Below are positions 17,886-26,108 of a stretch of DNA of 64,000 nucleotides, in pieces. The stretch is from Peteryoungia algae (GTDB taxonomy: Bacteria; Pseudomonadota; Alphaproteobacteria; Rhizobiales; Rhizobiaceae): NCBI RefSeq assembly GCF_030369675.1, contig NZ_CP128477.1, positions 2,370,001 to 2,434,000 of the forward strand, written 5' to 3'. A model generated the notes under the pieces. The model searched no databases. It was not told the DNA's origin and saw only the letters and a list, made by a program, of their open reading frames with translations. The position numbers and the translations under genes are program-made. The stretch's first letter is position 1, and every line of letters starts with the position of its first letter.

Positions 17886-18794
17886 ATGGATATGCAGGTG
17901 AGTTTTCTGGACCGCCTCTTCGACAGCGGCCTTCTCATCGAGACCGGCGTCGATGGTCTCTATGGACGCAGCGGCCAGTTTGAGGACGTGATCGCTGCCT
18001 TCGAACGCCTGATCGACAGGATCGGCGGCGGCGACGGAGCCGAAGCGATCCACTTCCCGCCCGGCATGAACCGTGCCTATTTCGAGACGAGCGGCTATAT
18101 GAAGAGCTTCCCGCAGCTCGCCGGCACCGTGCATTCCTTTTGCGGCAATGACCACGACCATCTGAGCCTCTTGCAATGCATGGAGGAGGGCAAGGACTGG
18201 ACCAAGGAGCAGAAGGCAACCGACATTGCCCTGACGCCCGCTGCTTGCTACCCGCTTTATCCGACCGTCGCCAAACGCGGCCCGATCTCGATGGATGGTG
18301 GCCTCTTCGACCTGCAGTCCTATTGCTTCCGCCATGAGCCTTCCAAGGATCCGGCCCGCCAGCAGCTGTTCCGCATGCGTGAATATGTCTGCATGGGCAC
18401 AGAGGCCCATGTGACGACCTTCCGCCAGACCTGGATGGATCGCGGCGTCGAAATGATGAAATCGATCGGTCTCGACGTCGAGATCGACGTGGCAAACGAC
18501 CCCTTCTTCGGCCGCGCAGGCAGGCTTCTCGCCAACAACCAGCGCGACCAGAACCTCAAGTTTGAACTGCTGATCCCCGTCACGTCGCAGACCAACAAGA
18601 CGGCCTGCATGAGCTTCAACTATCACCAGGACGCCTTCGGCCAGAAATGGGGTCTCTCGCTGACCGACGGCTCGGTTGCCCACACCGCCTGTGTGGGCTT
18701 CGGTCTAGAGCGCATTGCGCTCGCCCTTTTCGCCCAGCATGGCCTCGACGTCGCCGCCTGGCCGGAGCCCGTGCGCAAGACGCTCTGGGGCTGA
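17886..18794 (+). CDS. Amino acid:[carrier protein] ligase (SerRS-like, tRNA-independent)
   Basis: This 302-residue class II synthetase homologue activates a small amino acid with ATP and transfers it to the phosphopantetheine arm of a carrier protein instead of tRNA. Motif 2 lies in [20 protein letters not shown] and motif 3 in [14 protein letters not shown]. There is no tRNA-binding coiled-coil arm. The three zinc ligands line up as C121, E166 and C269; the spacings of 45 and 103 residues equal those I recall for the characterised Bradyrhizobium enzyme Bll0957 (C131, E176, C279). Characterised members use glycine or alanine; which one is used here cannot be read by eye. The carrier protein gene two genes upstream is the expected partner. 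Confidence 0.93.
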   Translation: MDMQVSFLDRLFDSGLLIETGVDGLYGRSGQFEDVIAAFERLIDRIGGGDGAEAIHFPPGMNRAYFETSGYMKSFPQLAGTVHSFCGNDHDHLSLLQCMEEGKDWTKEQKATDIALTPAACYPLYPTVAKRGPISMDGGLFDLQSYCFRHEPSKDPARQQLFRMREYVCMGTEAHVTTFRQTWMDRGVEMMKSIGLDVEIDVANDPFFGRAGRLLANNQRDQNLKFELLIPVTSQTNKTACMSFNYHQDAFGQKWGLSLTDGSVAHTACVGFGLERIALALFAQHGLDVAAWPEPVRKTLWG

Positions 18795-18801
18795 ACCCGC
18801 A

Positions 18802-19767
18802 ATGGCATCCGTCTTTGCCGGACTCGACCCGGACAACTATATCCCCCACGCGCTCCACGCTCAGGAGCGCATGTGGCCTGAAACCAACTGCTATGTCGAT
18901 CTCTGGATCGAGGTGCTATCGGCCGCCGGTTTCATGCCCGAGGCAATGCTCGGCTTTACGCTGACCCAGGATTTCGAAGGCGACCAGCTTACCTTCTTCA
19001 AGGTACCGCTGGAAGATCTCGAACAGCTCTACGACATACGGGTGACAGAGCTTGCGATCTTCGACACCGTCGAGAGCCATGTCGCCGAGCAGCTGACGCG
19101 GGGACGCCTCTGCCTCGTGGAAATGGACAGCTTCTTCATGCCTGACACCCAGGGCGTGGGTTATCGGCAGGAGCATGGCAAGACCACAGTTGGCATCAAC
19201 CGCCTCGACGCGACCAACCGGGTGATGGACTACTTCCACAATGGTGGCTTCTTCCGGCTGGAGGGAGAAGATTTCGACGGCGTCTTCCAGCATGACCTGC
19301 CAGAGGGCACCCTCCCCTTCCTGCCCTACACGGAATTTGCCAAGTTCCCTAAGGCGCCCGTTTCGGCAGCCCATCAGCGTCAAACCGCAACGACCCTTCT
19401 GGGCCGCCATTTCGCCCGCCGGCCAGAAGAAAATCCGATTGCCGCCTTCGCCTCGGTGTTCCCGAGACAGGTCGAGGCCGTCGCTGAACGGCCCTTCGGC
19501 TATTTCCACAAATACGCCTTCAACACGCTGCGCCAGTTCGGGGCCAATTTTGAACTACTGGCGAGCCACCTCTCCTGGCTCGACGAACCAGCATACAGGT
19601 CAGCGATCGCAGACGCGTTGAAGATCAGCGAATGCGCCAAGACAGTGCAGTTCCAGCTCGCCCGTGCCGTGACGCGCAAGAAGTTCGATCCGTTGGCGTC
19701 AGCCCTCGATCCCGCCATTGCAGCCTGGGACCGCCTGATGGATGATCTGGGCAAAAGGCTGACGTGA
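18802..19767 (+). CDS. DUF1839 protein, candidate papain-like aminoacyl transferase (BtrH-like)
   Basis: The 321-residue protein belongs to DUF1839, which occurs beside aminoacyl:carrier-protein ligases. Its N-terminal half shows a pattern I associate with papain-like acyltransferases such as BtrH of butirosin synthesis: a cysteine near the N-terminus of a helix (TNCYVDLWIEVL, C30), a hydrophobic strand ending in an aspartate (CLVEMDSFFMPDT, D109), a histidine (YRQEHGKTTVGI, H125) and a following polar residue (D136). I infer that it may accept the aminoacyl group from the carrier protein on C30 and pass it to an amine or hydroxyl acceptor. The C-terminal half is helical with no recognised motif. 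The gene is coupled to the GH2 gene by a GTGA overlap. Confidence 0.85.
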   Translation: MASVFAGLDPDNYIPHALHAQERMWPETNCYVDLWIEVLSAAGFMPEAMLGFTLTQDFEGDQLTFFKVPLEDLEQLYDIRVTELAIFDTVESHVAEQLTRGRLCLVEMDSFFMPDTQGVGYRQEHGKTTVGINRLDATNRVMDYFHNGGFFRLEGEDFDGVFQHDLPEGTLPFLPYTEFAKFPKAPVSAAHQRQTATTLLGRHFARRPEENPIAAFASVFPRQVEAVAERPFGYFHKYAFNTLRQFGANFELLASHLSWLDEPAYRSAIADALKISECAKTVQFQLARAVTRKKFDPLASALDPAIAAWDRLMDDLGKRLT

Positions 19768-22247
19768 AGGACGATACGATGACGGGAACGATCTATCTGG
19801 GGGCCGATACGCGTCCCCTGGAGCAGGGCTGGACCCTTCTGATGACCGAGGCGGGCCGCTATCGCGCGCCGGCTGATCTGCCGCGCACCGCCTTCCACAT
19901 TTCCGCGCCCGTGCCCGGAACCGTCGCGGCCGCGCTGACCGAGGCCGGCTTGTTCGATCCTGCGGATCCGAGCCCCCTCCACGACAAGGACGTCTGGTAT
20001 CGTCGATCGCTCGCCGGCGAGCGGCCTGGCCCAGCGGTACTCCGGTTTGAAGGCCTTGCGACCATTGCCGAAATCTTCGTCAACGGCGCATTGCAGCATA
20101 CGAGCGAAAGCATGTTCGAACCCGTCGACCTCGCGCTCGACATGTCTGGCGATGATGAGTTGGTGATCTGCTTCCGAGCTTTGCAACCCTACTTCGAGAA
20201 GAAGGGGCCGCGAGCGCGCTGGCGTCCGCAGATTATCGACCAACAGGGTCTGCGCCTTGTGCGAACATCTCTTCTCGGCCACATGCCGGGATGGTGTCCC
20301 GAAATCCATCCCGTCGGACCGTACCGCCCGATCTCTCTTATCCGACCGTCGCGTGACAACGTCTCGGGTCTTCGCATCAATGCCGATCTCGACGAATTCG
20401 GCACAGGCCATCTCACCGTCAAACTCGAGCAAAAGACCGGCACCGAGTTGGCGATCCTCTGCTGTGGCCGCACGGCGCAGTTCGAGAAGGGATCGCCCGG
20501 GCGATTGATTGCCAAACTTGAATTGCCTGCCGTTGCCGCCTGGTGGCCGAGGACGCATGGCGACCCGATTTTGCACGACGTCGCGCTGGCGATCGAAGGA
20601 CGCATTCATCCGCTCGGCCTCGTCGGTTTTCGCCGCATCGAGGTGGACCGCGACGAAGATGGCAAGGGCTTTGGGCTGAAGGTCAACGGCGTGCCCGTCT
20701 TCTGCCGCGGCGCCGTCTGGACCAATACAGACCTCCTGAGGCTGCCGAGTTCGGCGGAAGCCTATGCGCCCTGGCTTGCCAAAGCGGCCGAAGCGAACAT
20801 GAACATGATCCGCATCGGCGGAACCATGACCTATGAGAGTACAGACTTCTTCCGTCTCTGCGACCGTCTGGGCATCATGGTTTGGCAGGACCTGATGTTC
20901 GCCAACTTCGACTACCCGGTCTCTGACGAAGAGTTTTCCAGGCGGGCGGTGGCCGAGGTCGAAACTATCCTCGCCAGTCTGCAGGGTCATCCGTCCCTGG
21001 TCGTCATTGCCGGCGGCAGCGAAGTCTTCCAGCAGGGCGCCATGCTCGGCCTTCCCGAGCGCATCTGGCAATCCGAGTTCTTCACCGGGACGCTCGCGCG
21101 GGCCACCAGAGATCATCGTCCGGACGTCGCCTATATCCCCAACTCCCCCTACGGCGGCAGCATGCCCTTTGCGCCGAATGAAGGTGTGACCCACTACTAC
21201 GGCGTCGGTGCCTATCAGCGCCCCCTCGAAGACGCCCGTCGGGAAAATGTCCGATTTGCCGCCGAATGTCTGGCTTTCGCCCATGTCCCGCAACAGAGGA
21301 CGCTGGACGACAACCTTGCCGTCCCGCCGGTTCACGACCCGCGCTGGAAGGGCCGTGTCCCGCGCGATCGGAGCGCCTCCTGGGATTTCGAGGACGTGCG
21401 CGACCACTACCTTGCACAACTCTACGCCGTTGATCCCGCGCGATTGCGCCGGGAAGACCCTGCAGCCTATCTCGACCATAGCAGAGCGACCACGGCAGAG
21501 GTCGTCACGGAAACCTTTGCGGAGTGGCGCAGAAGCGGATCATCCTGCCGCGGGGCTCTGACCTGGACCTTCCAGGATCTCGAAGCAGGGCCAGGATGGG
21601 GCGTCATCGATGCAACCGGCGAGCCGAAATCCGTATGGTATGCCCTGAAGCGCATCTTCCGACCGATCCAGGTTCTCCTGACCGACGAGGGCACGAACGG
21701 GCTCGACATTCACCTCGTCAACGAAACGGCGACGAGTGAGACTGTGACGCTCGAGATAGCCTGCCTGCGGGATGGCAGCCAGGCGGTGGTCTCCGCCAGC
21801 AGGGCCATGTCGCTCGACGCTCGCTCGTCCCATCGCCTGCCGGCCACGGAACTGTTCGGTGCCTTCTTCGACACCACCTATGCCTACCGCTTCGGCCCGC
21901 CATCCCATGACGTCACCGTTGCGAGACTTGTCGGCACCGGCGGCAACCTCATCGCAGAAGCGTTTCACTTTCCACAAGGGCGAAACGCCGCCAAGCATCC
22001 CGCCAAGGTCGATCACGCCATCCAGGACATCGACGGCATCTGGTGGCTGGAACTGTCCACCAGCCAGTTCGCCCAATCCGTCCATCTCGATTTCGACCAT
22101 TTCTGGCCGGGGGACGATTGGTTTCACCTGGCGCCGGGGCGTGTGAAGAGGATCAGGCTTTCTCCGAGAGACGGCATTGAGCCGGGGCAAAAGCCCCGGG
22201 GCACGCTGCGCCATTTCGGCAGCCGGACGGTCCAGTCACTGTGCTGA
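19764..22247 (+). CDS. Glycoside hydrolase family 2 protein, beta-mannosidase-like, cytosolic
   Basis: The 827-residue protein has GH2 architecture: an N-terminal jelly-roll domain (SAPVPGTVAAALTEAGLFD and DVWYRRSL are typical of beta-mannosidases), an immunoglobulin-like domain at about 195-300, a TIM barrel at about 305-640 (VNGVPVFCRGAVW, MIRIGGTMTYES, LGIMVWQDLMFAN) and C-terminal beta domains. The acid/base glutamate is in AGGSEVFQQG (E420) and the candidate nucleophile in RFAAECLAF (E501). There is no signal peptide, so it should act in the cytosol on an intracellular glycoconjugate or an imported oligosaccharide. It starts at a GTG overlapping the DUF1839 stop; an ATG five codons later is possible. 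Coupling to the aminoacyl-carrier-protein operon is its most unusual aspect. Confidence 0.88.
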   Translation: MKDDTMTGTIYLGADTRPLEQGWTLLMTEAGRYRAPADLPRTAFHISAPVPGTVAAALTEAGLFDPADPSPLHDKDVWYRRSLAGERPGPAVLRFEGLATIAEIFVNGALQHTSESMFEPVDLALDMSGDDELVICFRALQPYFEKKGPRARWRPQIIDQQGLRLVRTSLLGHMPGWCPEIHPVGPYRPISLIRPSRDNVSGLRINADLDEFGTGHLTVKLEQKTGTELAILCCGRTAQFEKGSPGRLIAKLELPAVAAWWPRTHGDPILHDVALAIEGRIHPLGLVGFRRIEVDRDEDGKGFGLKVNGVPVFCRGAVWTNTDLLRLPSSAEAYAPWLAKAAEANMNMIRIGGTMTYESTDFFRLCDRLGIMVWQDLMFANFDYPVSDEEFSRRAVAEVETILASLQGHPSLVVIAGGSEVFQQGAMLGLPERIWQSEFFTGTLARATRDHRPDVAYIPNSPYGGSMPFAPNEGVTHYYGVGAYQRPLEDARRENVRFAAECLAFAHVPQQRTLDDNLAVPPVHDPRWKGRVPRDRSASWDFEDVRDHYLAQLYAVDPARLRREDPAAYLDHSRATTAEVVTETFAEWRRSGSSCRGALTWTFQDLEAGPGWGVIDATGEPKSVWYALKRIFRPIQVLLTDEGTNGLDIHLVNETATSETVTLEIACLRDGSQAVVSASRAMSLDARSSHRLPATELFGAFFDTTYAYRFGPPSHDVTVARLVGTGGNLIAEAFHFPQGRNAAKHPAKVDHAIQDIDGIWWLELSTSQFAQSVHLDFDHFWPGDDWFHLAPGRVKRIRLSPRDGIEPGQKPRGTLRHFGSRTVQSLC

Positions 22248-22271
22248 TCCCATCCAGTTCATGACACGAAT

Positions 22272-23396
22272 TCAGGCAGCACCCGGCGCGTGGAACAGCC
22301 GGTCGACAACTTCTTCCCAGTCGCAGATACCGGACGTATCGATGGTCAGGTGGTCCATGACCTTGGCGCGTTCGAAGGCCGCCCGGATCGACTCCTGATC
22401 GTCGGGCTCATAGGCACAGACATTGTCCCGACCGGCCGCCGCAAAGCGCGGCGCGACAATCGGCAGATGGCAATAGCTGTACTGGATCATCTTCAGGCTC
22501 GACTGGCTGAGATAGTCGGCACCGGCGCCGGAACGATAGGGGGCGATCCCGACATCGGCGAATTTGATGAACGGCACGATGGTTGCGAACGGCACTTCAC
22601 CATGTACGACGATATTGGCCCTCGGCTGTAGCGGCAGCGCTTTCTTGCCGAAGAGGTGGAAGGTCCAGTCAGGATTCGCGACTGCAAGGGTCTCGATCAT
22701 GCCGGCATCGAACATCATGTCGCCGACGCTGATCGCATGGCGCTGGCCTTGATAGGGGCTGGTGGCCGCGGCCTCGAACAGCCCCTTGCTGATCCCGTGC
22801 GGAACGAAAACGACCCGATCCTGGGCAGTGAAATCCGAGCGCATTGCCTCTGCCATGATCCGAATCTGATCATACTGCGGCAGCGTGGCATTCAGTTCCT
22901 CGATGATGCAGGGATGCACCCTGATCGTCTCCAACCGGTCGGCCGCGTGGTAGATGAACTTCGCCTTTGGCGCATGTCGACGCAGATATCGCGTCAACAG
23001 CGGCGAAGGCCCGCTTTCAATGACGATATGCGAGTAGGACGACAATCGTTCCGTGACGGCCTTTGGCAGGAAATGCCCGTACCGACGGTAAAGCGGAGCC
23101 ACGACAGCGTTCAGCCAACCGTAGCGCAGATTGATCGGGTGAAACGGGGCGAACCAGACGAATTCTTCGAGGCGCTCGTCCAGCCGGAACCACGTATTGA
23201 TGGGACGCGTGAGCGCATGTTTGTAACGCCCGTCACCGATGAAACGGCTGAGCGGACTGAGCCGGCAGATCAGGAAATCGACCGCCGCTCCCTCCTCGCG
23301 CAGTTGATCCGACATGAAGTGGAGATCGACGCGGCGAGGAGCATCCGCGAAGTGATGTCCCGAAACGACAAGGATACGCTTGGAAGCTGATTTCAT
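22272..23396 (-). CDS. Glycosyltransferase, GT70 family, GumK-like
   Basis: The 374-residue protein resembles xanthan glucuronosyltransferase GumK over its full length: the N-terminal block SGHHFADAPRRVDLHFMSDQ matches the GumK block with FRTPRRANIHFITDQL, and the C-terminal VGIAPYRSG and YLSQSSLKMIQYSY match the donor-binding region GIAPYAS and YLADSSMKLLQYDF. It lacks a signal peptide and should be a membrane-associated GT-B enzyme adding a sugar, perhaps glucuronate, to a lipid-linked intermediate. Its ATG overlaps the stop of the preceding GT4 gene (TGATG), so the two are co-translated. No other xanthan-type genes (gumB, C, D, E, J) are in this window. Confidence 0.86.
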   Translation of the reverse strand: MKSASKRILVVSGHHFADAPRRVDLHFMSDQLREEGAAVDFLICRLSPLSRFIGDGRYKHALTRPINTWFRLDERLEEFVWFAPFHPINLRYGWLNAVVAPLYRRYGHFLPKAVTERLSSYSHIVIESGPSPLLTRYLRRHAPKAKFIYHAADRLETIRVHPCIIEELNATLPQYDQIRIMAEAMRSDFTAQDRVVFVPHGISKGLFEAAATSPYQGQRHAISVGDMMFDAGMIETLAVANPDWTFHLFGKKALPLQPRANIVVHGEVPFATIVPFIKFADVGIAPYRSGAGADYLSQSSLKMIQYSYCHLPIVAPRFAAAGRDNVCAYEPDDQESIRAAFERAKVMDHLTIDTSGICDWEEVVDRLFHAPGAA

Positions 23397-24580
23397 CAGG
23401 CTAGCACCTCCTGCGACCGGGATCCAAGGACTTCTCCATAGAGAGCGACATGCCGATCGCAGACGTCAGACCAGCCATGCTGCGAGGCGGCGACCATCAT
23501 CTCGGAGCGACGACCGGGTGAAGCGAACAACGCCTCGTATGTGCCCTCTATCGCCGTTGCAGCGACATCCGCGCGGGAAAAATCGCTTACCGCGACCCCG
23601 GAATGACGGGCTGCGAGCGCCTGATAGGCTTCATTGCAATGCAGCACAGGCACAAGCCCGGCGCTCATCGCCTCGACGGCCACCAGACCAAAGCCTTCAT
23701 ATTCCGAGGCGGATACGAAGAGCGACGACCGCGACAACACTTCGCGCAACTCCGCATCGGATATGCCGACATGCAGGTGCACCTCATCCTGGAGACCGCG
23801 TGTCGATATTGCGGCCCGAAGATCCGCCTCCGTCTGGTCGGACGGCGAACCGACAACGTCCAGATGCCAGCCGATCGACCGGCTTTTCAGCGCAGCCATG
23901 CAATCAAGGAGTCGATCGAGCCGCTTGTTGACGGAAAATCGACCAATCGTCACCATACGCCGCACGGGCGTCTCACTGCCGAGCGCAGCGAACTTCTCGA
24001 TATCCACGCCGTTCTCGATCAGACGTGCCCTATGCCCGGCGATGGGCGCGAACATCCTGTGGTCTGACTGGCTGCAACAGACAAGCGCATCGTAAGCGAG
24101 CGCAGAAGCACGGGTCGCCGTCTGGAACCAGATCTTCTTGATGGCCGCATGGTTCTTGGTGTGGAAGAACCCTCCATGCGTCGTGGCGATGAGCGACTTG
24201 CGGTGAAACGGCCGTGTCCAGGCAAGCGCGTCGTAGAAGAAATCGACACCGTGGACATGAACGAGATCCGCATCGGAGATATGTCGGAAAACTGCAGGTG
24301 CCAGCGGATAGCGGCTGCTGCCGCGCCAGGGGATCCTGACGACCTCGACCCCGTCGATCATCTCGCGAAAGGGCAAGACCTCGCCGGGATCGCGAAACAG
24401 CCGATCGAGTGTCACCACGCGCACCGCAAACCCGCGGGAAGCAAGGGAGCGGCTGAGATTGGAAACGACGTCTTCGAGACCGCCCCGGCTCGGCGCATAC
24501 TGGCGCACGATCTGGACGATACGCGCGCCCTCGGCCAAGCCTGTCACGGCGCTTGGCCTTGACGCAGTCATGCTCTCCAT
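23396..24580 (-). CDS. Glycosyltransferase, GT4 family
   Basis: The 394-residue protein is a GT-B retaining glycosyltransferase of family 4: N-terminal IVQIVRQYAPSRGGLEDVVSN (acceptor-side glycine loop), LVHVHGVDFF, the linker TIGRFSVNKRLDRLLD, and the C-terminal EX7E donor motif in SEYEGFGLVAVEAMSAGLVPV. Family 4 includes the mannosyltransferase GumH, which precedes GumK in xanthan synthesis, but the donor sugar cannot be read here. It is the first gene of a two-gene unit with the GT70 enzyme. The first four or five residues could be trimmed to the second ATG. Confidence 0.88.
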   Translation of the reverse strand: MESMTASRPSAVTGLAEGARIVQIVRQYAPSRGGLEDVVSNLSRSLASRGFAVRVVTLDRLFRDPGEVLPFREMIDGVEVVRIPWRGSSRYPLAPAVFRHISDADLVHVHGVDFFYDALAWTRPFHRKSLIATTHGGFFHTKNHAAIKKIWFQTATRASALAYDALVCCSQSDHRMFAPIAGHRARLIENGVDIEKFAALGSETPVRRMVTIGRFSVNKRLDRLLDCMAALKSRSIGWHLDVVGSPSDQTEADLRAAISTRGLQDEVHLHVGISDAELREVLSRSSLFVSASEYEGFGLVAVEAMSAGLVPVLHCNEAYQALAARHSGVAVSDFSRADVAATAIEGTYEALFASPGRRSEMMVAASQHGWSDVCDRHVALYGEVLGSRSQEVLA

Positions 24581-24704
24581 GCCGCAACCTCTCGTTGGAT
24601 GGTTCCAGTCAATCTTCCGGCCTGCCTAGAGGAAAAGCGTTAAGGTCGCGTTTTCGGGCATTTTTGAAGGTGAAGCATCTGAAGTGGGTACCCATGCATC
24701 GACA

Positions 24705-25793
24705 TCAGGGGCCGAGTGCCGGACAGGTCGATGCCGCAGCCGAAAAGTCTTTCAGGACCGGCGTCAGACCCCGAAGCTGCGGCCGGTCGCCAGACGCTGT
24801 CGGCTGGATGTTCAGTGCCTCTTCTTCCGGCCACCAGTCGCCGCCGGCCCAGTAAGCCCAGCCGATCCAGACATCACGGTCCCGCTCGACCACTTTCACC
24901 ATGCTTTCGAGCGCCTGAATGCAGACCTCGTCACCCGGCACGCCGAATTCGCCCAGATAGCCGCGCTTGCCGTTGTCGCGCAGCCAACGTGAGTAGTTTT
25001 CGATCGCCGCGACCGCATCATCCGCCCGGCTGCAATTGGCATTCGTCCCGGAGAAATCGTCGTCGAAATACTGGTGCACTTCGAACGCGTAGTGCTCGAG
25101 CGGATCCTTCACCCCGAGCATGACCGTGCCATTGGCACCGTCATAACCTTCTCCGGTCCAGCTATGCGCGCCCGACCAGGCATTTCCCGGCACGAGAATG
25201 AGATTGCGGGCACCCGTGGCCCGGATCGCCGCGATTGCAGCATTGGCTCCATCCAACCATTGCGCGGTCGGCATGGTATGCGGTTCGTTCATCAGTCCGA
25301 AGACGATACCGTCCTGATTGCCAAAGGCCAGAGCAAGTCCGGTCCAGAATTTCGCGAATGCCTCGTAAGGTACGCCCGGTGAGCCGATCAATTCGCCTCG
25401 ATACCGGGCGTAGTTGTGCGGATCGAGGACCACGGTCAGCCCCGCCGCGCGCAAGCGCAATACCGTATCTTTGAGCCGATCGAATTCCGCCGGATCGAAA
25501 TCAGCGTCCAGCGATGTTTGCAGGCGAGACCAGGAAAAAGGCAGCCGCGCGGAGTTGAACCCCTTGTCGGCGAAATAGGCGATGGTCGCGTCGGTCGGAT
25601 AGGTATAGGCCGTACCATAGACACCGTCTTCCTCACCGAACTCGGCACCTGCAAGGTTGACGCCCCTGAGGCACGTCCCGCTCGCAAGCACCGGCTGCGA
25701 CGTCATGGCAAGGAGCCCGAGCGCGACACAGGAGGCACGCACCAGATCGAAGAGGGTGCTTTTGCCGGTGGGAATTTTCATTCGGAATGCCAT
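24705..25793 (-). CDS. Secreted glycoside hydrolase family 5 endoglucanase/cellulase-like protein
   Basis: The 362-residue protein begins with a Sec signal peptide (hydrophobic VALGLLAMTSQPVLASG, cleavage near residue 38). The mature GH5 TIM barrel has LRGVNLAGAEFG, the RLPFSWSRLQ block, DPHNYARY, the acid/base glutamate in GLMNEPHTM (E170) and the nucleophile in YLGEFGVPG (E282). Cysteines in the mature part may form disulfides, which fits a periplasmic or extracellular enzyme. It lies upstream of the two glycosyltransferase genes on the same strand, with a 124-base gap, so a common role in making or trimming a beta-linked polysaccharide is plausible. Substrate specificity within GH5 cannot be fixed by eye. 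Confidence 0.9.
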   Translation of the reverse strand: MAFRMKIPTGKSTLFDLVRASCVALGLLAMTSQPVLASGTCLRGVNLAGAEFGEEDGVYGTAYTYPTDATIAYFADKGFNSARLPFSWSRLQTSLDADFDPAEFDRLKDTVLRLRAAGLTVVLDPHNYARYRGELIGSPGVPYEAFAKFWTGLALAFGNQDGIVFGLMNEPHTMPTAQWLDGANAAIAAIRATGARNLILVPGNAWSGAHSWTGEGYDGANGTVMLGVKDPLEHYAFEVHQYFDDDFSGTNANCSRADDAVAAIENYSRWLRDNGKRGYLGEFGVPGDEVCIQALESMVKVVERDRDVWIGWAYWAGGDWWPEEEALNIQPTASGDRPQLRGLTPVLKDFSAAASTCPALGP

Positions 25794-26108
25794 GACGGTC
25801 TCGGTCCGGAGCTAAGTTGGGCGCAGGTTATTGGTGCTTGGGCAAAGGTCAATGCCACGGATGGGGGGATCCGGTGGTTTGTCCGTCGTGACCATGGGAA
25901 CGGCGAAGATGCGCCTTCGAAAGGCGCAATAGGAACGAGGTTTTGCATTTCCTGCCCTAATCTCGACCCAACGCGAAGACAGGAAGGCGCGCCGTGAAAA
26001 GGCCTCCCCTTCGCAAGGACAACAGTCAGTTTCCGGTGCGCGCTTCCGATCGCGCCGGAGATGCGATAGAGACACGCGGCTGCACCCGCCGAGGAGATGA
26101 TAGAACCT
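25794..26108. promoter_or_regulatory. Divergent control region between the GH5 gene and purU, with a 19-base palindrome
   Basis: This 315-base region contains no convincing gene. It should carry promoters for both divergent genes. The only clear structure is a palindrome, TGCGCCTT-CGA-AAGGCGCA, at 25910-25928. I looked for a glycine or folate riboswitch before purU and did not find the expected conserved blocks. Confidence 0.35.

Noticed and set aside
17886..18794. Seryl-tRNA synthetase
   Set aside because: No tRNA-binding arm, short length, and a carrier protein gene in the same operon point to the aminoacyl:carrier-protein ligase family.
19500..21479. Open frame of 659 codons antisense to the GH2 gene
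   Set aside because: The forward frame has all GH2 motifs; the antisense product is Arg/Asp/Gly rich without domain features.
25794..26108. Glycine or folate riboswitch before purU
   Set aside because: The expected conserved purine-rich blocks and pairings could not be found; only a palindrome is visible.
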